From Trichobilharzia szidati (Eukaryota; Platyhelminthes; Trematoda; Strigeidida; Schistosomatidae), in the NCBI GenBank assembly GCA_944472155.2, contig OX235274.1, forward strand, positions 34,098,052 through 34,162,051: DNA of 64,000 nt, in the 5' to 3' direction. Below are positions 56,001 to 64,000 of this stretch, in pieces. Every line of letters begins with the position of its first letter. Within the stretch, counting starts at the first letter, position 1. A program made the position numbers and the translations under genes. The notes beneath the pieces are model-generated. The model worked only from the letters and a program-made list of their open reading frames with translations, had not been told where the DNA came from and made no database searches.

Positions 56001-56051
56001 TCTGTGTCCCCACTTTCAACTATATCAATTGACCTGACTTCTGATGAATAA
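53045..56051 (+). CDS. Host gene last coding exon, large Ser-rich protein
   Basis: Acceptor TTTTCTCTTTTAG before 53045; the frame is open to TAA at 56049-56051 (about 1000 codons, continuing exon E in phase). The first half is helical and Leu/Cys-rich (HKMKSHLLLGDVIRVLYLLL; PERLLQALSRLIFRPDAKKY; VCVPLHNVLNFLEKMYHTL), suggesting a helical-repeat fold. An acidic stretch near SDRNDRNDRDDDFELP follows. The second half is Ser/Asn/Thr-rich and probably disordered, with a basic patch RRRAGKLKRKLKKLN and a C-terminal STISIDLTSDE, which looks like a SUMO-interacting motif (hydrophobic core plus acidic tail). I do not recognise the family. Together with VIKPEP upstream this suggests a nuclear protein linked to SUMO; that is inference. 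Codon frame has no lesions. Confidence 0.9.
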
Positions 56052-56225
56052 GATCTCATCTTCTCTACAGATTATTGTTATTGTTTAATATCTGATTTAC
56101 AACGTCCTTGACTTGTATAAATGTGTACATAATGCACTTGTGATATCTATCGATTTATAAACGAAGATTTATTTTGTGTACACGATTGTGTTTATTGCCG
56201 TTCATTACTTATTTTTTCTATCTGA

Positions 56226-56231
56226 AATAAA
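56226..56231 (+). terminator. Polyadenylation signal AATAAA of host gene
   Basis: AATAAA about 175 bases past the stop codon at 56051, in an AT-rich 3' UTR; nearest plausible signal on the plus strand. Confidence 0.6.
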
Positions 56232-56292
56232 GATTACATTACATAAAATAACATTTTATCACCTGCCTCAGTTTCATGATTATTATTATTCT

Positions 56293-56345
56293 CTTAGGTT
56301 CCCGGTGGAACATAGGGCTTCAACAGCAGATCTCCATGTTATCCT
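56293..56345 (-). mobile_element. SINE-B 3' end fragment
   Basis: GTTCCCGGTGGAACATAGGG and CTTCAA match the reverse complement of the SINE-B 3' end; the rest of the SINE is missing. Confidence 0.6.
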
Positions 56346-56869
56346 GTGTAGCTGGCTCCACGGTTGCGTGTATACTCTGATTGTATCTTCACATGACATC
56401 CTACATGTCACTGTCGGATACACACCTAACTCATCGTTCCCTATTTGGGTTCCGCTGAAGGGTGTGCGTGGCGCGTCATGATACCACTCAAAGGTGTTCT
56501 CGGTGTATGTGTCCTGTGAATCCGCATTTTTTTTTCGGTACACTTGTTGGACTGTAGTCTCTTGGTTGATTTGTTGCCACCAGTTCCTTGTTGCTAACGC
56601 CTTGTAGCTATCTGTTCTTCAGAATGGAGGGAAGGCAGCTGCAGTAACCTGTTTGAAACGCTTTTGCTGATGCATCAAATATCTGACCCAGATTTATTCA
56701 AGAAAACAAATAAGGGAGAAAAGAAGATAAGGGTACTAAGGCCATAGTAGCAATAGAGGCTGGATAAAAGGTTTCTTGACGCAAAGTCCAAGACTCTCCT
56801 TATAAATAACTAAGTCTTCGGCTACATGAAGAAGATTTAGGCGAAATTTGTTCGAACGTCTTGGTTATA

Positions 56870-57610
56870 GTTTATATTTGACTCTGACGTAATGGTGAAT
56901 TTTCGATCTCGATGTCGACCACCATATCAGGAATAAAGGATAATCCATTGTTTATCTGTCTGCATATGAGATTTTGAATGTTGTATATGCTGATGTTGTG
57001 TGGCCGGAAGTAGCTATATGCTTGAGACTTAAGCTGTTGATTGCTCAGTGTCCTGCTTTTGACAATCGCACCAGTTAGTACTTCCATCTGTTCGTATCGC
57101 AAGCTGGACATCTTAGGAAGATAATTTACCTCCTGCTTCTGTTTCAATTTTGAATTCGACTGATTGGTGGCCGTTGTTGTAGATTTCCAGGGTTTTGATT
57201 AGGTCAGTATTTTCATCGGCGAGAATGAAGATATCATCCATGAAGCGCTTGTAAACTTCGAACCGTTTAATTGTCGGTAGGTGGATATTTGACTCAGGGT
57301 GCACCATAGTGTAATTGGGTGACAATGGACCAACTGGTGAACCCATTACAAATTCAACTTTCTGATGGTATATATGACCATTGAGTCAACACTGAATATA
57401 CAGTGTTCATCTCAAGATTTGTTCTTTGAAATGCTCATTCGGCGTACCAAAATTCAGAATATTTGAGTCGATAAATTCACATAGGTAGGATAAAGTTTCG
57501 GTTTGGTGGACGTTAGTGATGGATAGGGAATTTACGGCCAGCGAAGCCATAGTTAACCCAGATACATTCAATTCAGTTGACTTATTGATTCCGCGAATTC
57601 AAACATATCC
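56870..57610 (-). pseudogene. PLE-F RT fragment
   Basis: Minus strand: TNVHQTETLSYLCEFIDSNI, NFGTPNEHFKEQIL, FVMGSPVGPLSPNYTMVHPE, then RFEVYKRFMDDIFILADENT (catalytic MDD) and SVEFKIETEAGGKLS. Differs from the YVDD types of PLE-A, B and D. Two frames and a few stops, so inactive. Lies downstream of the host gene. Confidence 0.65.
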
Positions 57611-57744
57611 TCCCTTCACATCCCCCCGCCCTGTTGATTGAGATTGGTGCTGCTCGTTGCTGTTGTTGTTGTTGATCAGGTATCTTCATCACCTCCGTCT
57701 TTTCTGATTCACCTGAAGCCTGTCTTCACTGCTTCTAACCTCTT

Positions 57745-57830
57745 CTTCTTTTTCACATGTGAATTTCATGGTTGAGTGTGCTTCATTGAACTGAGGTATT
57801 AATATTGTGTTCCTGTTCAAATCATTTTCA
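57745..57830 (-). pseudogene. PLE-E-like RT fragment
   Basis: TTTCACATGTGAATTTCATG and CTTCATTGAACTGAG match 46747-46812 with few changes. Confidence 0.5.
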
Positions 57831-57927
57831 TCAAGTAGGTGGTAGTGTTAACAGAGGACGTATTTTAGTCTGCAGAAATTGGCAAATTACAAAAACTGAA
57901 TTTATTGAAACAGCAATTATTGTAACT

Positions 57928-58135
57928 AGAATTTAACTGGTGGATGGTGACCAATACTGCAATCCAGGATGCGCATTTCCACTATCCTATTTGGGACTCG
58001 TCCGCCGGCTGGATCTACCTGCATTTCCTAGTGAGTGATGACGTTCCCACAGAGGCTCGAACCCAGTGCCCATAGTTTCAAACGCCAAAGCGTTATCAAC
58101 TAGACCATTTGGGCCACGAGAGCCACCTCTTGTGC
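57928..58135 (-). mobile_element. Sm-alpha-like SINE with hammerhead, copy 1
   Basis: Minus strand: tRNA-like head with TGGCCCAAATGGTCTAG (A box) and GGGTTCGAGCC (B box near 58055), then AGGAAATGCAGGTAGATCCAG, the ribozyme (57961-58020), and a tail GGTCACCATCCACCAGTTAA. This order is that of the schistosome Sm-alpha SINE. Confidence 0.85.
57961..58020 (-). ncRNA. Sm-alpha-type hammerhead ribozyme, modified core
   Basis: Stem I ATCCAG/CTGGAT, stem III ATGC/GCAT with cut site ATC, loop CAAATA as in Sm-alpha. The core strand reads CCGGCGGACGAG where CTGATGAG is expected, and stem II/GAAA is disturbed (GGATAGTGGAAA). The homology is clear; activity is doubtful. Confidence 0.8.
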
Positions 58136-58164
58136 AACGGGTCATATTGATTATTTAATTGAAT

Positions 58165-58352
58165 TTTAGGTCACTGGGAGAGATGATTGATAAACTCGTA
58201 GAGAAATCTAAAAGCTGACTTCAACAAATTGAAGTATGGGCTGAAGATGTCACCTAGTAGGGTGATGAAAGCTTCACAAATTAACTATCCAGCTCAGAGA
58301 ACACAACGAGATCAAAATCATCCACCTGAGCTACAAATCTTCTCCGTCATAA
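58165..58352 (+). repeat. PLE-C terminal-repeat copy between two Sm-alpha-like SINEs
   Basis: From GGTCACTGGGAGAGATGATT to CAAATCTTCTCCGTCATAAC; same unit as 35966-36095 and (inverted) 23720-23900. Confidence 0.7.
58224..58284 (+). ncRNA. Hammerhead-like fold, best PLE-C copy
   Basis: CTGAAGA, then TG, stem II TCACC/GGTGA with loop TAGTAG, GAAA, two-pair AGCT stem III, predicted cut before CACAAATT, whose CAAATT can pair with AATTTG-type sequence upstream (internal loop in stem I). Architecture parallels PLE-A. Confidence 0.5.
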
Positions 58353-58363
58353 CTAATTTTAGG

Positions 58364-58705
58364 TTTTCCCGCCGACTGATTGGACCGAAGTACTCGGTCT
58401 CAGGTTGACTTATCAGCTTCTTGTGCAGATGCTTCGACTATGTCTGGGCATGTAATTAGAATTTAATTGGTAGATGGTGGCCAGCAGTGGAATCTAGGAT
58501 GCACTCACTGGGGAATGCAGGTTCATCCAGCCGGCGGACGAGTCCCGAATAGGACGAAATGCGCAAACTGGATTCCACTGTTGGTCACCACCCCCCAATT
58601 GAATTCTAATTACATGCTCAGACATCGTCGAAGCATCTGCACAAGAAGCTGACAAGTCAACCTGAGACGGAGCACTCCGGTCCAATCGATCGACGGGAAA
58701 ATCTT
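58364..58705 (+). mobile_element. Palindromic Sm-alpha-like SINE, copy 2
   Basis: Right part (58501-58705, plus): TGCAGGTTCATCCAG, ribozyme, and tail through ATTGAATTCTAATTACATGC. Left part (58364-58500) is an inverted copy of the same tail (arms about 135 bases, roughly 85-90% matching by eye). No tRNA head remains. So a 5'-truncated SINE is fused to an inverted copy of its own 3' end. Confidence 0.85.
58521..58580 (+). ncRNA. Sm-alpha-type hammerhead ribozyme, copy 2
   Basis: ATCCAG, CCGGCGGACGAG, stem II GTCC/GGAC with loop CGAATA, GAAATGCGC, and TGGATT closing stem I. Stem II and GAAA are intact here, but the cut-site strand (GCAAAC) is altered. The CCGGCGGACGAG core version is shared with copy 1. 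Confidence 0.8.
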
Positions 58706-58732
58706 AAATTCAATTAAATAATTATTGTAACT

Positions 58733-59344
58733 GTTGCATTTTGTAATACACGCCTATATAGGACATATCACCTGCATGTAGTTTTCCTATTTATGATACG
58801 GTATATATGTAATAAGTCACTGTTTCAGAGTCTCTACTTTTTAGTTCTTTCAATTCCATTCCTTCCAATATGATAAAACTGCTACAGTGACATTTAGATA
58901 GACAAAGAATGAATAAATGACCAAGGTCATACTGGAAATAAACCAACCAGAATTGGCCTACATAAAAAAGCCCACCATTTTATTAATCATGGCTATAGTA
59001 CTAAGTGAGATATCCTTGGTGAATTTTTCAATCATACATTATTGTGTGAAATATACTGTCGCTGATAATACTGAAATAAACTTTTCGGCTGACGCCGTTG
59101 TGTGTTCTGTCTTAAGTAGAGTGGGCTGTGGGGACGGACGGGTAGCCGTCACACAATGTCGTTGGCGGTATTTGTGATTTCCACGTCTGTGTCCAGCTCG
59201 GTGTCCCTATTTCAATCTCAATATTACTGTGAAACATAACACGTTCAGAATGCAGATTTCCAACTCACTTAGTAGAAAGTGTTCTACAAATTCACAAAGC
59301 AGGTTTCCGAATAAGTTTTTTAAATATAATTTACTAAATACTGT
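58733..59344. other. Unrecognised sequence
   Basis: One 86-codon plus frame (58917-59177) without motif. Confidence 0.4.
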
Positions 59345-59582
59345 CTGTGCGTCAGTGGCATAGCGGTTAGGAGGCTCGCCGACCATTCACATGGTCCGGG
59401 GTTCGATCACCGGCCACTTACGCACTCCTTTACCTCGCCAAGCCAGAAATAATGCTGGTAAAGACGAAAAGTTGGGCATGAGGCTAGCAATCGCATCCTG
59501 TAAAAATTAAAACACTGCTACAGAAACTTCAAGCCACTAGCTTGAGGCCCTATGTTCCACTGGGAGCGTGAAGGAAGAAAAA
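59345..59582 (+). mobile_element. SINE-B copy 4
   Basis: Head GCGTCAGTGGCATAGCGG, B box GGTTCGATCAC, body GCTAGCAATCGCATCCTGTA, 3' end TATGTTCCACTGGGAGCGTG and A-rich end. Confidence 0.85.
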
Positions 59583-60240
59583 AATACTGTCTGAAGGAAA
59601 TCTGTCGAGATTATTTCACGGGCCAACATCGCTTAAAATAACGTTTCAAAGCTTAAGAGAAGGGGATAATTGTTTATTGTCTTAGTTTGAGGGATGTTTC
59701 AACAGTAGAGTTACGGCTTCAGCAGATTACCATTCATCAGCTGGGTTAGACTTGACAGTACCACAGTTCCTTACGCCTATGAAGATGTGATAATAACTAA
59801 GTTACTGTCCAAGGACTAGCTTCAAAATGAATCTATTTTAGGGTTTTAATAGGAAGAGCCCTGTTCGACTAAGAATCATGTAGTTAGATAGGAAAGCAAT
59901 GACTACTGGTCAGTGAATTGTAAGATGGTGTCCCTATAACACGAACTGGCAGAATATATACGAAATTTAGCTGACCTAATCGGGGTGTTGTAATCAGAAT
60001 TACCACAAATAATATTATTCTCTATGAAGGAATGTCAAGTGTGGGTACTCTGTACCCTGCCTTGTTTCTCTTGATTGTACAATCGAGGACAGTGTCATTA
60101 TTTTCGTCCAGACTTATTAAGCCGGATTGACTTACAGCTCTTGTTAGAAATTTTAGCAATATTAAACAGATTAATCAGTCTACCACAAATTCATGTTTAT
60201 TGCCTTGTGCCTATTTGTTGGGTAGTAGGTACTTTATAAC
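59583..60240. other. Unrecognised sequence
   Basis: No motif seen. Confidence 0.4.
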
Positions 60241-60890
60241 AACCTCCTTTACCTAAATACCTACCCACCTGGGAAGCATCGTTTCAACTACAGGCGGACG
60301 GAACGGATGAGGATATCAAAGTGAGGAACGGGAAAGCAAAACAAGCTTTCATTACTCTCAACTCTGTGTGGAGGTCAACAGCACTCAGCATGAAAAATAA
60401 CATCCAGATTTTCAACTCCAATGTAAAGTCAGTACTACTATACGGATGATAGACTTGCCGCCGCGTCACTAAAGGCACTTCGAACAAACTACAGACCTTC
60501 ATCAAAAACTGTCTTCGCTCAATACTCCGCTCAAGATCAGATGGCCAGAAAAGATAAGCAATACTGAGAGATCTCTGGGAGAGAACCATCTCAGCAGGAG
60601 CCAATTGCGTAACAAACAAGCAGGAAGAAATGCAGTTGGTGGATTGGCCATACTCTGAAAAAACAAGTCATCAAGTGATATCACACGACAGGTCATCACT
60701 CGAGTGGAATTCGAATGGGAAGCGGCGAGTTGGTCGTCAGTGCGAGGGTGACGTGGAGGAGGTGATGCGACGAGTAGATGAAAGCATGTTGGTAGACGTG
60801 GAGATTGGTGAAAACGTTATGATGTCCTCGTCGGTTCCGCCTGTAGTTGAAACGATGCTTCTCATGTCTGTAGGTAAAGGAGGTTGCTTC
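60241..60890 (+). pseudogene. LINE RT C-terminal fragment with inverted leader
   Basis: Plus strand: GTDEDIKVRNGKAKQAFITL, SVLLYGxxTCRRVTK, LQTFINNCLRSILRSRWPEK, LEWNSNGKRRVGRQ. This is the C-terminal pattern of RTE-type and similar LINEs (GGTDEDI, LLYGSETW, RW...I). 60238-60305 recurs inverted at 60820-60890 (CAACCTCCTTTACCTA; GAAGCATCGTTTCAACTACA). Confidence 0.65.
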
Positions 60891-61269
60891 TTTCAGACTC
60901 CTGCCATTTATGCTGATTGTTGTTGCTGTTGGCCAGGAATCTTTACCACCTTTGTTTTCTCTACGTCCTATCTTCTATGGATGCTTCTTCTGCCAACTTG
61001 TTATTTTTCACTTGCATATCTTCCAGTTTGTGTGAAATCAGAGATATACCATCGGCGAAATCTGGATCCTCCACTTATGATGGACAGTAGCTTAAAAGAG
61101 CTATGAAGCGTTTGGTTGACCGACATTACTGCACCATCCTACTTTTACGGAGACGATATTACTGTCATACACGACTACACACCCCAGGCGTGTTATTTAA
61201 ATAGGATGGAACAATCAAAAGATTAGATATCATGTCCTCTGAAAGCATATATTCTATATAGTAACATTA
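60891..61269. other. Unassigned, possibly LINE debris
   Basis: Contains scattered LINE-like strings on the minus strand but nothing I can align. Confidence 0.3.
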
Positions 61270-62640
61270 ATGTCTAGGACAGCAGTCTGCCTAACTCACT
61301 CGTTTCAACGTAGAACTTTGTACAGAAATGCAGTACTTCGAGTTGCCATACTCCATATACCTCACTAAAGAGATTCAAGAAAACGGTAATAGGCAGAAAT
61401 GTGAGGGAGAAAGAATACTGACATGGAAAAACATTTAGGGGTTTAGCGGATATGAGAGATGACAAAGAGTGAATGCATCTGCTCTATTGACAACGATTTC
61501 GAGTCATTTGATCAACTGTCTCCAGCCATTGGTTCTTGGAATCTCGAGGACATTAATCACAAAGCCTACATCTCACCACGTGACTGGTTCAAAATGACTA
61601 TTAAAGATTTCATGCTTTGAATTGACCACCGCCAGCTCTTTTCCAAATAGACTCAAAGTTAGCTAACATTGTCCGTCGAGAAAGGCGATGGCTAGGATAT
61701 CTGGGACGCCTAACCTCAATATTTCTCACCCCGTTATACTACCAACACTAGAGATAGAATGCAGACACCTATTATCAAAGACAGCTAGCCAGGGGTTTCC
61801 TATATTCCCCTCCCCATGGCTTTGTTTCATATCCACAGATGAGGACGGAGAGAACTGGTGTGCAGTACTCACATCCTTCCACAATAGCCAGCCAGCTATC
61901 ACATCTACGCCAAAGATTATGTAGGTTGGCGAATGCCATACGAGCCTTATGTATCCATTCTGAGATTTCGTCAGCAATCAGCCCGTTGAAGCTGGGGAAA
62001 ATTCTCGAATAAGTGAAGCAGTCAACATGTTCTATCACTTCACTCCCAATTTTTAAGCTAGAAATTGATATATTCCAGTCCTGTAGCATCATCTTACAGA
62101 GTTTTATCAGTCTCCACCTAAGAGACCTATATCATTCGCATATTCTAAGTCAATAAGACTGTACCCTGGTAACAAGTCAATCCCTGAGTCACTGAATTCA
62201 GTTAGGGTTAATTTCACTAGTGCATCTATAAGGAAAATAAACAGAAATGAGAACAGTGGGTATCCCTGATGGACATTTACTGGTTGTCATCTCCGTTAGC
62301 TCGTATATAATGGTGGCGTGAGCTCGAGTAGGGAGAGTGCCTTGATAAATGCGACGAACTTCCTCGCTACTCCCTTCACGATCAAACGTTGTTATAGTAT
62401 CTTTCAGTGAACGGAGTGGAATTCCGCCTTCAGGTCAAGATATATGGCAGTTGTTGGGTGCCGGTAAATATAGCTACGTTCCAGAATCTGTCAAAGAGCG
62501 AAGATATGATCAATACACCCTGTTCCTGGTCTGAAGTCTATCTGGTTTTCTCTCGTTTGCTTCTCCCAAGCAACTCTTAATCTACGCATGATTATTGAGT
62601 CCACAACTATGCGACAGCAGGACATCACTTTCTGATGTTA
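61270..62640 (-). pseudogene. RTE-like LINE RT and 3' end, decayed
   Basis: Minus strand from 62640: SIIMRRLRVAWEKQTRENQI, DFRPGTGCIDHI, a palm remnant, YPLFSFLFIFLIDALVK, LIDLEYANDIGLL (catalytic region, A-N-D), MLQDWNISISSLKIGSEVIE, ISEWIHKARMAFANLHNLWR, then a 3' UTR near 61300 like that of the RTE at 38700 (ATGGAGTATGGCAACTCGAA). Many stops. Older than the copy at 37656. Confidence 0.7.
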
Positions 62641-62649
62641 TGAGTAAAA

Positions 62650-63290
62650 GTGACCTGTAACAGAACGAATCCCTACAGAAACAGTTGTACTGTTCCTGAC
62701 CGAAATAATTCAAATGAATTGTAGATGAAGATTCATCAGTGGACACAGAGTGAAGAGGAAGTGAAGAGCCATCAAGTAGAGGAGTTGCACCAGTAAAAGG
62801 AAGGCAAGATAATAGAGATGAAGATGAAGGCAAAGATGAGTGAGGATTAGAGAGGTTTCGCGTGCATTTCGGATTGTGAGGGAGATTGTTACTTCCCGGC
62901 TGCCCACACCGTGGAAGTTGGTTGCGTGACCGCAGAGCCCAGGAGACAACTGCTTGAGGCCGGTCACACGCAGCCTGTTTTTGTTTGTTATTTTTTATTT
63001 GGTGTGTCTCAGTAGCATATTTATCACTTCTGCTGTGTGACACGGCAGCAGGAAGCGCGGTCGTTGTTATTCCGGGCCCCGACCGATCCGGCATGATATT
63101 TTGTGATTTTGTTTGGGTCATAGCAATTGGATTGGGTAACGCCTTTTTGTCTAACCACTATACAAGCAACATTTCTGACATGGTAGGACCTCAAGCGACA
63201 TAAGTCTCAGCCAGTATAGCTTGTTGGGTCATTGCGGTGTTCAAGCCCGACCACCATGTCAAGGTAGCATAGCTTTCGGTCGGGTTAAGA
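62650..63290 (+). mobile_element. RTE leader-like segment, second copy
   Basis: 62975-63290 matches 37656-37965 (TTTGGTGTGTCTCAGTAGC, CCGGGCCCCGACCGATCCGG, CTTTCGGTCGGGT). Here it is preceded by a GC-richer part (62860-62970, GTTACTTCCCGGCTGCCCAC) and is not joined to a plus-strand RT. Confidence 0.55.
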
Positions 63291-63316
63291 TTCAGTAAAA
63301 GACAACTTAGTCACAA

Positions 63317-63322
63317 TTTATT
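63317..63322 (-). terminator. Polyadenylation signal of ARMC6-like gene
   Basis: AATAAA on the minus strand, about 90 bases past the stop codon at 63410-63412. Confidence 0.6.
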
Positions 63323-63409
63323 ATTTTTTTGACAGTGAAAGAAATATACAAATCAAGTCAGTAATTCATCGGTGTTTCATTAAAAATGTCTATACAACAA
63401 AATCAAATA

Positions 63410-63682
63410 CTATCTATCCATCACAACAGACTTCAGAGGTCCTTTCCAAGGTTCTTGAAGTTCAACTGCACAGTTCAGATCACGAAGAGCTGCTTTAGCT
63501 TGATCACAACAAGAAGGGTTTTTCAGCGCTACATTCAATAATTTTTCTAGATCAGTATCACCTGTACAACACTCAAGTGTTAAAAATGAAGTTCGTAGTT
63601 CTGGTGATCTTGAGACAATATTACGTATAGCTCTGCACACAGTTCGAACAGTTGTAGCGTTTGACATATACAAATCAAGAGT
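63410..63682 (-). CDS. ARMC6: ARMC6-like protein, last exon
   Basis: Minus strand: acceptor TTTGTTTTGTAG before 63682, phase 0, then TLDLYMSNATTVRTVCRAIR, NIVSRSPELRTSFLTLECCT, LEKLLNVALKNPSCCDQAKA, ALRDLNCAVELQEPWKG and a stop at 63410. The ending AKAALRDL.C.VEL.E.W.G and the preceding RAIRNLV-type armadillo helix match what I recall of the C-terminus of armadillo repeat-containing protein 6. Length of the exon (91 codons) is a small part of the family's usual 450-500 residues; the rest lies beyond the right edge. Gene symbol by similarity only. Confidence 0.7.
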   Translation of the reverse strand, partial: TLDLYMSNATTVRTVCRAIRNIVSRSPELRTSFLTLECCTGDTDLEKLLNVALKNPSCCDQAKAALRDLNCAVELQEPWKGPLKSVVMDR

Positions 63683-63772
63683 CTACAAAACAAAGTAAAT
63701 GAAGTAATAACAGTGGTTTTATCACAATTCAGATACAGACTATAAAGCAGATACGAGTGATAACTGTTAGGC

Positions 63773-64000
63773 AATAATAATAATAATAATTTGCTTTATT
63801 CCAAAACAGTACTTGTGATACAGAATGGAATTCTCAGCATTTTTTACTACAGTTAGTACATTATCAATAAATAGAACTCTACATAGATTAAGGAAATCTC
63901 AGTTCATTATGACAACGACATATTGGCATGCCGGTAGCAAAGCCAAAGCTGAACAGTGTTTGAAGGTGTTAGAAAAGTAGGTGCTGTCATATTTACTAGC
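63773..64000 (-). mobile_element. CR1-like LINE 3' tail in ARMC6-like intron
   Basis: (AAT)n at 63773-63789 then TTTGCTTTATTCCAAAACAG, matching 47318-47480; continues past the window edge. Inserted within the intron before the last ARMC6-like exon. Confidence 0.65.

Noticed and set aside
60284..60619. Minus-strand 111-codon protein
   Set aside because: Antisense of a recognisable LINE RT C-terminus on the plus strand.
1..64000. CRISPR arrays, bacterial operons or riboswitches
   Set aside because: No regularly spaced repeats or prokaryotic gene organisation; introns, SINEs and LINEs show a eukaryotic genome.

Overview
The window looks like nuclear DNA of a trematode flatworm, most likely a Schistosoma species. 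The reasons are the density and kind of retroelements (Penelope-like elements with GIY-YIG ends, RTE and CR1 LINEs, an Sm-alpha-type SINE carrying a hammerhead ribozyme), the intron-rich, Ser/Asn-rich host gene, and an ARMC6-like terminal exon. Species assignment is inference; no search was run.

Layout. 1-2338 is the 3' part of an uninterrupted Penelope-like element (PLE-D) reading frame on the minus strand, running off the left edge. 2587-4330 and 12449-14183 are two copies of one 1.7-kb segment. Between them lie a foldback PLE-A derivative (4909-6421), a PLE-A inserted in a SINE (7683-9474) and a 345-bp short element (two copies). 14030-17097 is a CR1-like LINE 5' part with ORF1. 17089-22375 holds two broken RTE LINEs. 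22811-24620 holds PLE fragments. 25486-26252 is a decayed gene with a TFIIS-N/MED26-like segment. 26300-36800 is mostly unrecognised sequence with a CR1 fragment, two solo LTRs and a PLE-in-PLE nest.

The main host gene runs on the plus strand from at least 36817 to 56051. I can join exons 36817-36871, 37451-39531, a 25-nt micro-exon, 41708-41835, 51035-51168 and 53045-56051 with all phases agreeing. It encodes a large unrecognised, probably nuclear protein. Its second joined exon is split by an RTE-derived insertion (37656-38754) with an 11-bp target duplication; removing insertion plus one duplicate restores the frame exactly. Its introns hold a PLE-B with inverted ends, PLE-E, a CR1 LINE and SINEs. 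Downstream lie PLE-F, a hammerhead-SINE palindrome, RTE fragments, and the last exon of an ARMC6-like gene on the minus strand.

The most interesting theme is self-cleaving RNA. Hammerhead ribozyme-like folds can be drawn in several unrelated repeat families here: PLE-A, PLE-C and, less canonically, PLE-B termini; the Sm-alpha-like SINE; and a second tRNA-derived family (SINE-A) whose fold sits right behind its B box. Several of these elements also carry an inverted copy of their own 3' end at their 5' end. All structures were drawn by eye and need covariance searches.
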